A stretch of 6,729 bases of DNA from a bacterium. GTDB taxonomy: Bacteria; Vulcanimicrobiota; CADAWZ01. Positions 1 to 6,394 of the stretch are shown piece after piece. Under the pieces are notes generated by a model, which was given only the letters and a program-made list of their open reading frames with translations, was not told where the DNA came from and did no database searches. The number at the start of each line of letters is the position of its first letter. The stretch's first letter is position 1. The stretch lies in NCBI GenBank assembly GCA_024409025.1, contig JAKSUM010000075.1, forward strand, positions 1 to 6,729, given 5' to 3'. The position numbers and the translations under genes were made by a program.

Positions 1-157
1 CATATATCAGATAGACCAGCCCTACATCGACTCGACAAGCAACGGACTTGCATATATAGTCGAGCACTTCAAATATCAGAGCATTGCCGGTCATGTAACG
101 CTGACAAAGGGCGAACGCTCCGAACTGGCAGAACTTGCCGCAACAATACTCGATTAA
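1..157 (+). CDS. PhoH-family ATPase (PIN-PhoH/PhoH2-type), C-terminal fragment
   Basis: Only the last 51 residues are present. The frame opens at base 2 and stops with TAA at 155-157. The peptide contains YQIDQPYIDSTSNGLAYIVE followed by a GHVTLTKGERSELAELA tail. From family knowledge, PhoH-type P-loop ATPases carry a QID.PY.D..SNGL stretch shortly after the Walker B region and end in a GH(I/V)TL.KGERS.LAE.A segment, most typically in the long PIN-PhoH form (B. subtilis YlaK, mycobacterial PhoH2). Mycobacterial PhoH2 has been described as an ATP-dependent RNA unwinding and cleaving enzyme, so a cytoplasmic RNA-processing role is likely. The PIN domain and Walker motifs would lie upstream of the window, so the long form is inferred. 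The next gene starts 24 bases downstream, which fits co-transcription. Confidence 0.82.
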   Translation, partial: IYQIDQPYIDSTSNGLAYIVEHFKYQSIAGHVTLTKGERSELAELAATILD

Positions 158-181
158 ACGGATAAAAGCGAAAGGAGCGCA

Positions 182-1507
182 ATGCCCAGATTTTTTCTTT
201 CAATGCTTATAGCGGCAGCAGTGGCCTTATGCCCGTTCCAAACGGAATGCCCAGAAGCAGGCGAATACGGCTCCTCCGGAAAATTTGATTTTGTAAAGCA
301 TAAAAAGAAGGCGGTAACCGGCATACATGTGCCAAGCGACGCTCAGACAAAGTCATACAGAACCGAATATATAGAAAAAGCCGAAAAGCTCAGCTCCGAA
401 GGAAAAAATATCGAGGCTTGCGCTCTTATCCATAAACTCTCCGAGCTAATATTAAAAAAATCGGATGAAATGACAAGGGAAGAATGGGTATTCACGTATG
501 CCCAATTCTACAGGGAATCAATAGCCCTAAGAAATTCATACAGGGAGAAGACAGAAAGCGAGCTGATGCATTCAGCCTTAAAAGGATTTGAACAGGCAGT
601 AAAAGCCCGTTCTTCAAAAAAGCTGCAATTTAAAAATCCCTATGAAATTCCCTGCAAAGGCTCCCTGTCTTCAGATTGCAGAATATTTCTGTCATCAACA
701 TCTTCGTCCGCAGCACAAAATAAAATACCGATATCAGCATACGGAATAAGCGAAGACAAGCTTTGGGAAGAAATCCCTGTTCCTGACGACAAAAAAAATC
801 CCCAAATAAAAAGATGGGGAAGAGCGGCAAGGACAAAAATGCCTAAATGGTCGCCTGACGGACAGAAATACGCATATATCCTAAACGGGGCGTTATGCGC
901 GTCCGTCAAAGGAAAATCCGAAATCATATCATCAGTAAAAGACTCCGTTCAGGAAAACGACACATCATTCGAATGGTCCTCAGACGGCTCGTCCATAGCA
1001 TATATCAGGGATATAGGCGGCACTACCTATGCGTTCATAAACCGGCTAAGCACCAGTTCGGACGTAAGAATTGGAAAAGCCGATTATGCAGTCCCATCTC
1101 CGAACGGAAAGAAAGCGCTGTACACAAGCGACGGGCTGATATACGTATATGAGGGCAAATCAAAATCAGGAAGGCTGGCCTGCGGCTCATGCCCAGTATT
1201 TTCAACGGACGGGAATAAGGCTTTTTTCATCTCAGGCAGGCATTCCATAAGGGAAATATCGCTTAATGACAGAAAGGAAAGAGAGCTTATTTCAATAAAA
1301 GGAAAAGAAATATCCTCTATAGCCCCCCTTTCACCGGACAGGCTGGCATTTACCCTTTCCGGAAGCGGAGATCTGATGATACTTTACGCAAACGGCAAAG
1401 CTGAAACAGTTGCCAAGAACGCCGGAGAATTGGATCTGTCTTTTCCAAACTCCCGTTGCTGCATTTTATGCAGGCGCAAGGCAATAAAATTCAGGCAAGA
1501 AAAATGA
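182..1507 (+). CDS. Exported protein with helical N-terminal part and PD40/TolB-like beta-propeller
   Basis: The 441-residue product starts with a short basic end and a hydrophobic stretch (about residues 4-17, FFLSMLIAAAVAL), read as a signal peptide. Cys17 follows, but Leu at the -1 position makes a canonical lipobox unlikely. Residues 60-145 are charged and helical, possibly TPR-like. From about 220 there are repeated propeller-blade motifs: WSPDG at 223-227, WSSDG at 265-269, PSPNG at 305-309, FSTDG at 340-344 and LSPD at 383-386, each followed by a hydrophobic strand. This is the PD40/WD40-like pattern of TolB-type propellers. Such folds usually bind proteins outside the cytoplasmic membrane; the partner here is unknown. 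The start is supported by AGGAG at 173-177. The stop overlaps the next start as ATGA. The last 20 or so residues are Cys/Arg-rich and unlike a blade (see findings). A TolB orthologue is not claimed. Confidence 0.72.
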   Translation: MPRFFLSMLIAAAVALCPFQTECPEAGEYGSSGKFDFVKHKKKAVTGIHVPSDAQTKSYRTEYIEKAEKLSSEGKNIEACALIHKLSELILKKSDEMTREEWVFTYAQFYRESIALRNSYREKTESELMHSALKGFEQAVKARSSKKLQFKNPYEIPCKGSLSSDCRIFLSSTSSSAAQNKIPISAYGISEDKLWEEIPVPDDKKNPQIKRWGRAARTKMPKWSPDGQKYAYILNGALCASVKGKSEIISSVKDSVQENDTSFEWSSDGSSIAYIRDIGGTTYAFINRLSTSSDVRIGKADYAVPSPNGKKALYTSDGLIYVYEGKSKSGRLACGSCPVFSTDGNKAFFISGRHSIREISLNDRKERELISIKGKEISSIAPLSPDRLAFTLSGSGDLMILYANGKAETVAKNAGELDLSFPNSRCCILCRRKAIKFRQEK

Positions 1508-2058
1508 TACAAAAAAATAAAAAATCACTGTTAAAGAAAACTGCCGATTCATGCTCAGGCTTTATAAACAATGCAAGCATGTCCGCATCAGGATATGTAA
1601 ACAAGAAAGTCAGCACTGTAAAAAGCAATGCGGGCAGCCTAAAGCGCCTTTTTATTGGCATGATTGTTGCAGGGGGAATAATGTTTGTCCTATGCGCGAT
1701 ATTCATTGTAGGCTATACGCACAAGTGGGAATCAAACAGGCAGAGAGAAGCGGAAATACAGACGGTAATAGAAGATAACGAGAGGCTGAAAAAAGAAAAC
1801 GAATCCCTCAAGGCAGAAATAGAATTTCTTAAAACCGACAGCGGAGTCGAATCAATGGCAAGAGAAAAGCTCGGCCTTGTGAAAAAAAATTCCGAAGTCG
1901 CATTCATAGTCGTCAAGGACGAAAAACATGGCGATTTTTCCGGTAAAACAAAGAAACAAGAAAAAAAGAAAGAAGAAAAGAAAAAGACCGGCAGCAGCGA
2001 ATCCAAAAATGTCTTTGACATGATATGGGGAGATCTGTTCCCGGACAAGGAAAAATAA
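1504..2058 (+). CDS. Septum formation initiator, DivIC/FtsB family
   Basis: A single-pass membrane protein of 184 residues. A basic cytoplasmic N-terminus of about 48 residues precedes one transmembrane helix (about 49-71). A coiled coil follows (about 73-111), including ERLKKENESLKAEIEFLK. Then comes the family signature SMAREKLGLVKKNSEVAFIV (117-136), which matches the AReeLG.vkpgE.. motif of FtsB/DivIC proteins. Family members join FtsL and FtsQ/DivIB at the division septum, with the coiled coil outside the membrane. Typical FtsB or DivIC proteins are roughly 100-130 residues, so the N-terminal extension and the Lys/Glu-rich tail (about 149-162) ending in VFDMIWGDLF are additions. ATG 1504 is preferred over the in-frame TTG at 1456 and ATG at 1468 because it forms a 4-base ATGA overlap with the previous stop, implying translational coupling; the SD (AGGCAAG) is weak. 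I cannot tell FtsB from DivIC. Confidence 0.82.
   Translation: MIQKNKKSLLKKTADSCSGFINNASMSASGYVNKKVSTVKSNAGSLKRLFIGMIVAGGIMFVLCAIFIVGYTHKWESNRQREAEIQTVIEDNERLKKENESLKAEIEFLKTDSGVESMAREKLGLVKKNSEVAFIVVKDEKHGDFSGKTKKQEKKKEEKKKTGSSESKNVFDMIWGDLFPDKEK
2047..2051 (+). promoter_or_regulatory. Ribosome binding site of the aldo/keto reductase gene
   Basis: AAGGA lies inside the last codons of the FtsB-type gene, 9 bases before ATG 2061. It decides the start: the in-frame ATG at 2025 would add 12 residues (GRSVPGQGKIT between two Met) that are unlike the family, while ATG 2061 gives the usual MEYRNLG N-terminus. Confidence 0.65.
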
Positions 2059-2060
2059 CC

Positions 2061-3005
2061 ATGGAATACAGGAATTTAGGAAACAGCGGAATAAAAATCT
2101 CATTTCTGTCAATGGGAACGCTTACAATGTCGCCAATGCAGAAGGATATCGCTCCTGATAAAGCAGGGGAATTAATGAGAAAAGCCTTCTCCGAGGGGAT
2201 AAATTATTTTGACAGTGCCGAAATATACAGGACATATAAGCATATAAAAGCCTCAGGTCTTCCTGCAGAGGCGCTTATCGGATCCAAATCATATGCCGTG
2301 ACATATGAGGAAATGCGGGAATCAATAGAAAAAGCCCGCAGGGAAACGGACAGGGACATAATCGACATGTTCATGCTTCATCAGCAGGAATCCGCCCTTA
2401 CATTAAAAGGGCATCATGGCGCCATAGAATACATGGCAGAAGCTAAAAGACGAGGTATAATAAGGGCTGCGGGCATCTCAACACACAACATAGCAGGCGT
2501 AAGAGGAGCTGCCGAGCTGGAGGAGCTTGACTTTATATTCGCAATATTCAATTATATGGGGCTCGGCATACTTGACGGAACAAAAGAGGAGATGGCGGAA
2601 GCTCTTGAATATGCGGCATCCAAAGGCAAAGGAATACTGATAATGAAAGGTCTTGGAGGAGGACACTGCTTCAGAGAGCCGGAGAAGGCATTTGATTTTC
2701 TAAGACAGTATCCATGGATTTCATCGGTAGTAATAGGCATGCAGAATGAAGATGAAATAAAGGCCAATCTTTCTCTAATATCAGGGAAACCACTCCCCAA
2801 TGAGCTCTCAAGAAGGATTTTTGAGCGCAAAAGATATCTTAACGTTGAACACGAAGGCTGCCTCAAGTGCGGAACCTGCGCTTCAAGATGCGATCAGCAT
2901 GCAATAACGTTAGGTGAAAACGGAATATCGGTAGATCATTCCAAATGCATACTTTGCGGTTACTGCGCATCAGTATGCCCCGAATTCTGCCTTGAAGTAG
3001 TCTAA
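2061..3005 (+). CDS. Aldo/keto reductase with C-terminal 2[4Fe-4S] ferredoxin domain
   Basis: The 314-residue protein opens with MEYRNLGNSGIKIS, the usual first strands of the aldo/keto reductase barrel. The catalytic tetrad can be read as Asp51 and Tyr56 (FDSAEIY), Lys76 (IGSKS) and His107 (MLHQQE). Further barrel elements are RRGIIRAAGISTHN (130-143) and WISSVVIGMQNEDEIKANL (219-237). Residues 267-310 form a bacterial-ferredoxin-like module with CxxCxxCxxxC at Cys267/270/273/277 and again at Cys296/299/302/306, enough for two [4Fe-4S] clusters. Members of this fused group are predicted cytoplasmic NAD(P)H- or ferredoxin-linked oxidoreductases; the substrate is not known. The gene begins 2 bases after the FtsB-type stop, so it is surely co-translated, but a direct link to division is not implied. 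The first cluster lacks the usual Pro after its last Cys (Asp278), and an extra Cys310 is present. Confidence 0.9.
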   Translation: MEYRNLGNSGIKISFLSMGTLTMSPMQKDIAPDKAGELMRKAFSEGINYFDSAEIYRTYKHIKASGLPAEALIGSKSYAVTYEEMRESIEKARRETDRDIIDMFMLHQQESALTLKGHHGAIEYMAEAKRRGIIRAAGISTHNIAGVRGAAELEELDFIFAIFNYMGLGILDGTKEEMAEALEYAASKGKGILIMKGLGGGHCFREPEKAFDFLRQYPWISSVVIGMQNEDEIKANLSLISGKPLPNELSRRIFERKRYLNVEHEGCLKCGTCASRCDQHAITLGENGISVDHSKCILCGYCASVCPEFCLEVV

Positions 3006-3018
3006 AAATAAAAAAATA

Positions 3019-3023
3019 AGGAA
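3019..3023 (+). promoter_or_regulatory. Ribosome binding site of the zinc-ribbon protein gene
   Basis: AGGAA within AAGGAAG in the 27-base A-rich gap after the reductase. The distance is 9 bases to ATG 3033 and 12 to the adjacent ATG 3036, which favours the first of the two. Confidence 0.6.
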
Positions 3024-3032
3024 GACAAAAAC

Positions 3033-4910
3033 ATGATGCAATTTTCTCCCGCAACAGTAGCAATGTTCGAGCTTGCGGAACGCTGGGAAAGCGACAAATC
3101 CGTAGGCAAAGATCTTCTTTTATGCCTGATAAATGTAAGAAAACAGCATTCTGACGCTTACCAGAGCTTTAAATTTATGGCTCAAGGGATGAAAAAGACG
3201 AATCAGATATCAAACCTCTTCGAATCAGTTAATTCCCTGTATCATAGGACCAGAGACATTCTCGTCTCAATAGACACCGCCGTCAGGGAAGGTAACGACA
3301 CTTATATGGAGCAGCTGCTGAACGAGCTGGAAGAGAGCCTCGTACATACAGACACCCTGTCATCAATAATGGTATCAGAGGACAGAAAGCTCAGAATGTC
3401 GCGTTTTGAGCCTGTCAACGACTATCTGAATGCCTGCCTGAATGTTTACGGGGAAAATGAGCCGGCAGAAATACTGACCAAGAGACAAGCCATTATCGCA
3501 AATTTCATAAAGCTTATTGAAACCGAATCGGCGGCATATATGGAAATAAGGCCTCAGGCAGCCCATTGGCTTCCAAATATCGAATATTACATAGGCAAAA
3601 TAAAGCAGGGAGTCGGAGCCGTACAGGTATTCATAGATGAAGCGGACAGGCAGAGTCTCATAGCTGGCGCCCAAACGATACAGAAGAATGCCGCAGAACT
3701 GAAGGCAATTATAGACGATATGCATGAAAAGAACGATCCGCTGTTCACCTTCTCAAAAATAAATGAGATGGAGCTTCTCTGGATTAGAAGATACAGGGCA
3801 AAAGAAGGCGTGATCCCCGCAGAAAGCCTGAATGACGCAATACAGAAAGCAGGAGGCGTCGTATTGGAGCATCAGCTTGCCGCTGAAGGCTTTGCAAAGT
3901 CATTCCTTGCATCACATATAAGGGACTATTACAAACAGTCACTCAAAGATGCTGCCGACTACGAGCAGGCATGTTTTGCAGCCATCACGGCAGACGATGA
4001 AACGCTTGTAAAATTCAAAGACGCCTCTGAAAACTTCATAGCTTCAATGGATACAATAATGAAGTATGCAAAGGAGCAGGAGCAGGATCTTTCGGCAGCC
4101 CCGAACATAAAGGAATTCTGCGAAATAATAGCAGGAGTCAAACTGGGCATAGTCCCTTCAAGAATAATGAAGAGAGTATGTCAATTCCTGTCAGAAAGGC
4201 TTGCGGAAGCCGAAAATGCGGACGACCAAGAGCTTATCAGGTTTACAGAGCTGCAGAAAGAAGCTCTTGCCATAGTAATGGAATATTTCGAGACAAGAAC
4301 ATCCGTAAGACTGCCTGAAGCGATAGAAAAGCTAAAAGCAGCAACTGCCGGCATCATATCCTATTATCAGGCTAAAGAAGAAGCAGCCATCAATGTCGAA
4401 TCAGGAGGCATAATGTGCGTAAAATGCGGAGCCATGAATCCTGCAGGCTCAACATACTGCACCTCATGCAATTCATATCTGATGTTCGGCAAAGCCCTTC
4501 CCGAAGCAAATCATGAAAGCATTATAGACATAAGCCAGTCAGAAGGCGGAGATCAGATGCCCAATGAGGTAATAAAAAAACTTGAGGAAATGGTAACAAA
4601 TCTCGTATTTAACTCAAAAACCCCCTCATCTCCGTCATACCTCGAAGCCAAGACGGCAGAGACTGTCAGACCGCTTATAGCAAACGGCAGACAGATAATA
4701 TCGGATATAAATTCAAGACCTGCAGATGCGGAAGACGAGCTCAATCCGGAGCCATTCCTCAATGCGGCCAAGAAATATGTCGCAGGCCTTGAGCTCATAG
4801 CCACGTTTGATGACGAAAGGGATATAGGCAAGGTTCAGTCAGGATATGAGATGGTTATGGAGTCATTTAACGAGCTTAGGGATCTCAAAACGGCAGCTTC
4901 TCAGCATTAA
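3033..4910 (+). CDS. Large helical protein with an embedded zinc ribbon, function unknown
   Basis: A 625-residue protein that I do not recognise. It has no signal peptide and no transmembrane segment, so it should be cytoplasmic. Residues 1-450 are almost continuously amphipathic helix, rich in Ala, Glu, Lys and Ile, with few Gly or Pro; the pattern suggests helical bundles or a solenoid. At 462-479 lies a compact zinc ribbon, CVKCGAMNPAGSTYCTSC, with Cys462, Cys465, Cys476 and Cys479 as metal ligands. This resembles the short CxxCG.xN..g..fC..C ribbons found as accessory modules in many bacterial proteins. A polar linker (about 490-508) leads to a second helical part (about 509-621, from NEVIKKLEEMVTNLVF). 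No catalytic motif is visible. The gene sits between the ferredoxin-fused reductase (27-base gap) and the TPR gene (32-base gap). A scaffold or adaptor role is only inference. Confidence 0.75.
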   Translation: MMQFSPATVAMFELAERWESDKSVGKDLLLCLINVRKQHSDAYQSFKFMAQGMKKTNQISNLFESVNSLYHRTRDILVSIDTAVREGNDTYMEQLLNELEESLVHTDTLSSIMVSEDRKLRMSRFEPVNDYLNACLNVYGENEPAEILTKRQAIIANFIKLIETESAAYMEIRPQAAHWLPNIEYYIGKIKQGVGAVQVFIDEADRQSLIAGAQTIQKNAAELKAIIDDMHEKNDPLFTFSKINEMELLWIRRYRAKEGVIPAESLNDAIQKAGGVVLEHQLAAEGFAKSFLASHIRDYYKQSLKDAADYEQACFAAITADDETLVKFKDASENFIASMDTIMKYAKEQEQDLSAAPNIKEFCEIIAGVKLGIVPSRIMKRVCQFLSERLAEAENADDQELIRFTELQKEALAIVMEYFETRTSVRLPEAIEKLKAATAGIISYYQAKEEAAINVESGGIMCVKCGAMNPAGSTYCTSCNSYLMFGKALPEANHESIIDISQSEGGDQMPNEVIKKLEEMVTNLVFNSKTPSSPSYLEAKTAETVRPLIANGRQIISDINSRPADAEDELNPEPFLNAAKKYVAGLELIATFDDERDIGKVQSGYEMVMESFNELRDLKTAASQH

Positions 4911-4933
4911 TCATCCGGAAAACACTTTTACAT

Positions 4934-4940
4934 GGGGGGG
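4934..4940 (+). promoter_or_regulatory. G7 tract serving as ribosome binding site of the TPR gene
   Basis: Seven G residues stand 2 bases before ATG 4943 and are the only possible Shine-Dalgarno sequence in the 32-base gap. GGGGG can pair with CCUCC of 16S rRNA using one G-U wobble. The spacing is set by which G residues pair. Confidence 0.55.
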
Positions 4941-4942
4941 CT

Positions 4943-6268
4943 ATGAACGCGGACGGCGTACTGAAAAAAATATTATCAGGCAGAATATCCAAAGCAGGCA
5001 TTGCCAAGGCGGCATCGGAATGCCCTCCCGAAGATCTTCTCGATACAATTTTCATACACTGCGACATTGCGGATCTGACCTCGGATCAGGAATCGCTGAA
5101 TATATATATATCGGCATTGGCGGACATATCAAAATCGTTCAAAAAACACGACTTAAAGCACAGGGCGGATTTTAGAATAGCGGAAAACTTCGAGGACATG
5201 GGCAACCCCAAAAAAGCCCTATCCATATACGGTTCATGTCTTAAAGAATCAACGGTAAACGACGACAGCTTTTATCAGGGCCAGTCCCTGTCAAGGCTAG
5301 GACATTTGTTTAAAAGAAACATGAGCCAGCCGCCAATACTGAAAAAGCATAAAAAAGCATCACAGCGATTTGAAAGCCTGCAAGCATATATGGCCCATGA
5401 AGCCGCAGAATATTTTCAGAAAGCCGCAGACACCTTCAAAGCAATAGGACATGACTACAACCATTCCGTCTCGGTATTCAACAAGGCTCTTCTCCTGTAT
5501 TCACAGGGATTTTCCGAAGAATCGTATTCTTTAACGGCAGAAGCAAGAATCATAGCTGAAAAAGGCGGATTCGGACCTCTTATTGCGGAATGCATGCTCC
5601 ATATAGCAAACATATACTGCGACAGAAAAGAATACTATAACGCGAAAATATATTACAGGACGGCGGCAGATTTCTTCATTGCGGACGGAAACAGGCTGAA
5701 AGCCTCTGATGTCCTACACAAGCTCGGATGGATAATAGCGATTGAACAGGATACGGAAGCGGCAGCATCATTCTATGAGAAAGCTTTAAGCCTGAAAAAA
5801 TCAGTTGATTTTGTCCAGTCATTAGGAGACTGCTTCCTAAAAAAAGGCACAGTATATTATTACGCAGGCAGTTTTATAAAGGCTGAAGGCCTTTTTGCAA
5901 ACGCAGCATCATGCTTCGATTTCTGCAGAATGTCAGGCAATGAGCTTATATCAAAATATTTTCTGTACAAGGCATCCGTCAAAGGGACAAAAAACTTTTC
6001 ACAGATGAGCCTGTGCGAATTCATAAAGTCCTATAGGACAAGAAAACATAAAGCTCCCCAGTCAGTCTCAGAATATAAAAAAATAATACCGGACATAAGA
6101 CGCATGCCTCATGCATACGGAATGCCTGAAGACATATTCGCAATAGAGAGAAAAAAGCTTGCAGGACTCGTAATGGATCTCGGAACCCTAAAATGGATGA
6201 CTGGAGACAGGGCATTTTCAAGCTTATGCGCATCATGCGCGGCAATCCTTAAAAATTTTAATAAATAA
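4943..6268 (+). CDS. TPR-repeat protein, function unknown
   Basis: A 441-residue soluble protein with no signal peptide or membrane segment. Helix pairs of TPR type run from about residue 75 to 326. The clearest are AHEAAEYFQKAADTFKAIG (151-169), the repeat containing AECMLHIANIYCDRKEYYNA (215-234), ASDVLHKLGWIIAIEQDTEA (254-273) with FYEKALSL after it, and DCFLKKGTVYYYAGSFIKAE (296-315) with LFANAASCF after it. They show the small residue at helix A, Tyr/Phe spacing and A...F..A pattern of TPRs. The first 70 residues and the C-terminal 110 or so residues (330-441) are helical but not clearly TPR. TPR arrays bind other proteins. The neighbour upstream, the zinc-ribbon protein, is a natural candidate partner. 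This is the last gene before the terminator. The start follows a G7 ribosome binding site. Confidence 0.75.
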   Translation: MNADGVLKKILSGRISKAGIAKAASECPPEDLLDTIFIHCDIADLTSDQESLNIYISALADISKSFKKHDLKHRADFRIAENFEDMGNPKKALSIYGSCLKESTVNDDSFYQGQSLSRLGHLFKRNMSQPPILKKHKKASQRFESLQAYMAHEAAEYFQKAADTFKAIGHDYNHSVSVFNKALLLYSQGFSEESYSLTAEARIIAEKGGFGPLIAECMLHIANIYCDRKEYYNAKIYYRTAADFFIADGNRLKASDVLHKLGWIIAIEQDTEAAASFYEKALSLKKSVDFVQSLGDCFLKKGTVYYYAGSFIKAEGLFANAASCFDFCRMSGNELISKYFLYKASVKGTKNFSQMSLCEFIKSYRTRKHKAPQSVSEYKKIIPDIRRMPHAYGMPEDIFAIERKKLAGLVMDLGTLKWMTGDRAFSSLCASCAAILKNFNK

Positions 6269-6276
6269 TATTCAGG

Positions 6277-6306
6277 ACTCCGGATATAAATCCGGAGTTT
6301 TTTTTT
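6277..6306 (+). terminator. Intrinsic transcription terminator
   Basis: A perfect 9-base-pair stem, ACTCCGGAT (6277-6285) with ATCCGGAGT (6290-6298), closes a 4-base loop (ATAA). The run of nine T residues begins at the last stem base (6298) and extends to 6306. It lies 8 bases after the TPR stop codon and closes the upstream gene series. Confidence 0.93.
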
Positions 6307-6351
6307 ATGTGTTCACATGGAATTAACAGGAAATAAAAATATACATAACGA

Positions 6352-6373
6352 ATATTAAGGTATACCTTAATAT
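6352..6373 (+). promoter_or_regulatory. Perfect 22-base palindrome, probable DtxR-family operator
   Basis: The core TTAAGGTATACCTTAA (6355-6370) is extended to 22 bases by ATA/TAT. It starts 43 bases before the DtxR-family start codon. Known operators of this family are A+T-rich palindromes with AGG/CCT half-sites (for example TTAGG...CCTAA for DtxR/IdeR, and the CCTTAAGG-containing MntR sites), so the shape fits. A weak -10-like TAAAAT (6380-6385) lies just downstream. No good -35 is seen at proper spacing, only TTAAGG or AAGGTA inside the palindrome. A repressor bound here would cover the promoter. It is not a terminator because no T tract follows. Autoregulation by the adjacent gene is inferred. 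Confidence 0.68.
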
Positions 6374-6394
6374 GAAAGATAAAATTTAAAACCG

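Larger units (their letters stand above)
1..6306 (+). other. Probable polycistronic transcription unit (six genes, 5' end outside)
   Basis: Six same-strand genes follow one another with gaps of 24, -4, 2, 27 and 32 bases. No intrinsic terminator or convincing promoter lies between them, and a strong terminator ends the series. The unit joins a PhoH-type ATPase, an exported propeller protein, an FtsB-type septum protein, a ferredoxin-fused reductase, a helical zinc-ribbon protein and a TPR protein. Confidence 0.7.

Noticed and set aside
895..1152. Plus-strand open frame inside the propeller gene
   Set aside because: Arg/His-rich composition with no family likeness; it lies wholly inside a gene supported by repeated propeller motifs.
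1456..1503. Upstream start (TTG 1456 or ATG 1468) for the septum gene
   Set aside because: It would add up to 16 residues deep inside the propeller gene. ATG 1504 gives the standard ATGA overlap and a normal basic N-terminus.
1713..2112. Open frames on the minus strand rich in Phe, Leu and Ser
   Set aside because: They are the antisense image of the Lys/Glu-rich septum protein tail, with no ribosome binding site or recognisable domain.
3006..3032. A-rich gap as a possible promoter or terminator
   Set aside because: It has no hairpin and no -35/-10 pair; it holds only the AAGGAAG ribosome binding site.
5099..5110. Short TA repeat (ATATATATAT)
   Set aside because: It simply encodes an Ile-Tyr-Ile stretch in the TPR gene in a genome that favours ATA codons, and is too short to count as a repeat element.
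4846..5175. Plus-strand open frame bridging the zinc-ribbon and TPR genes
   Set aside because: It overlaps both real genes in another frame, and its peptide has low-complexity and basic runs with no recognisable domain.
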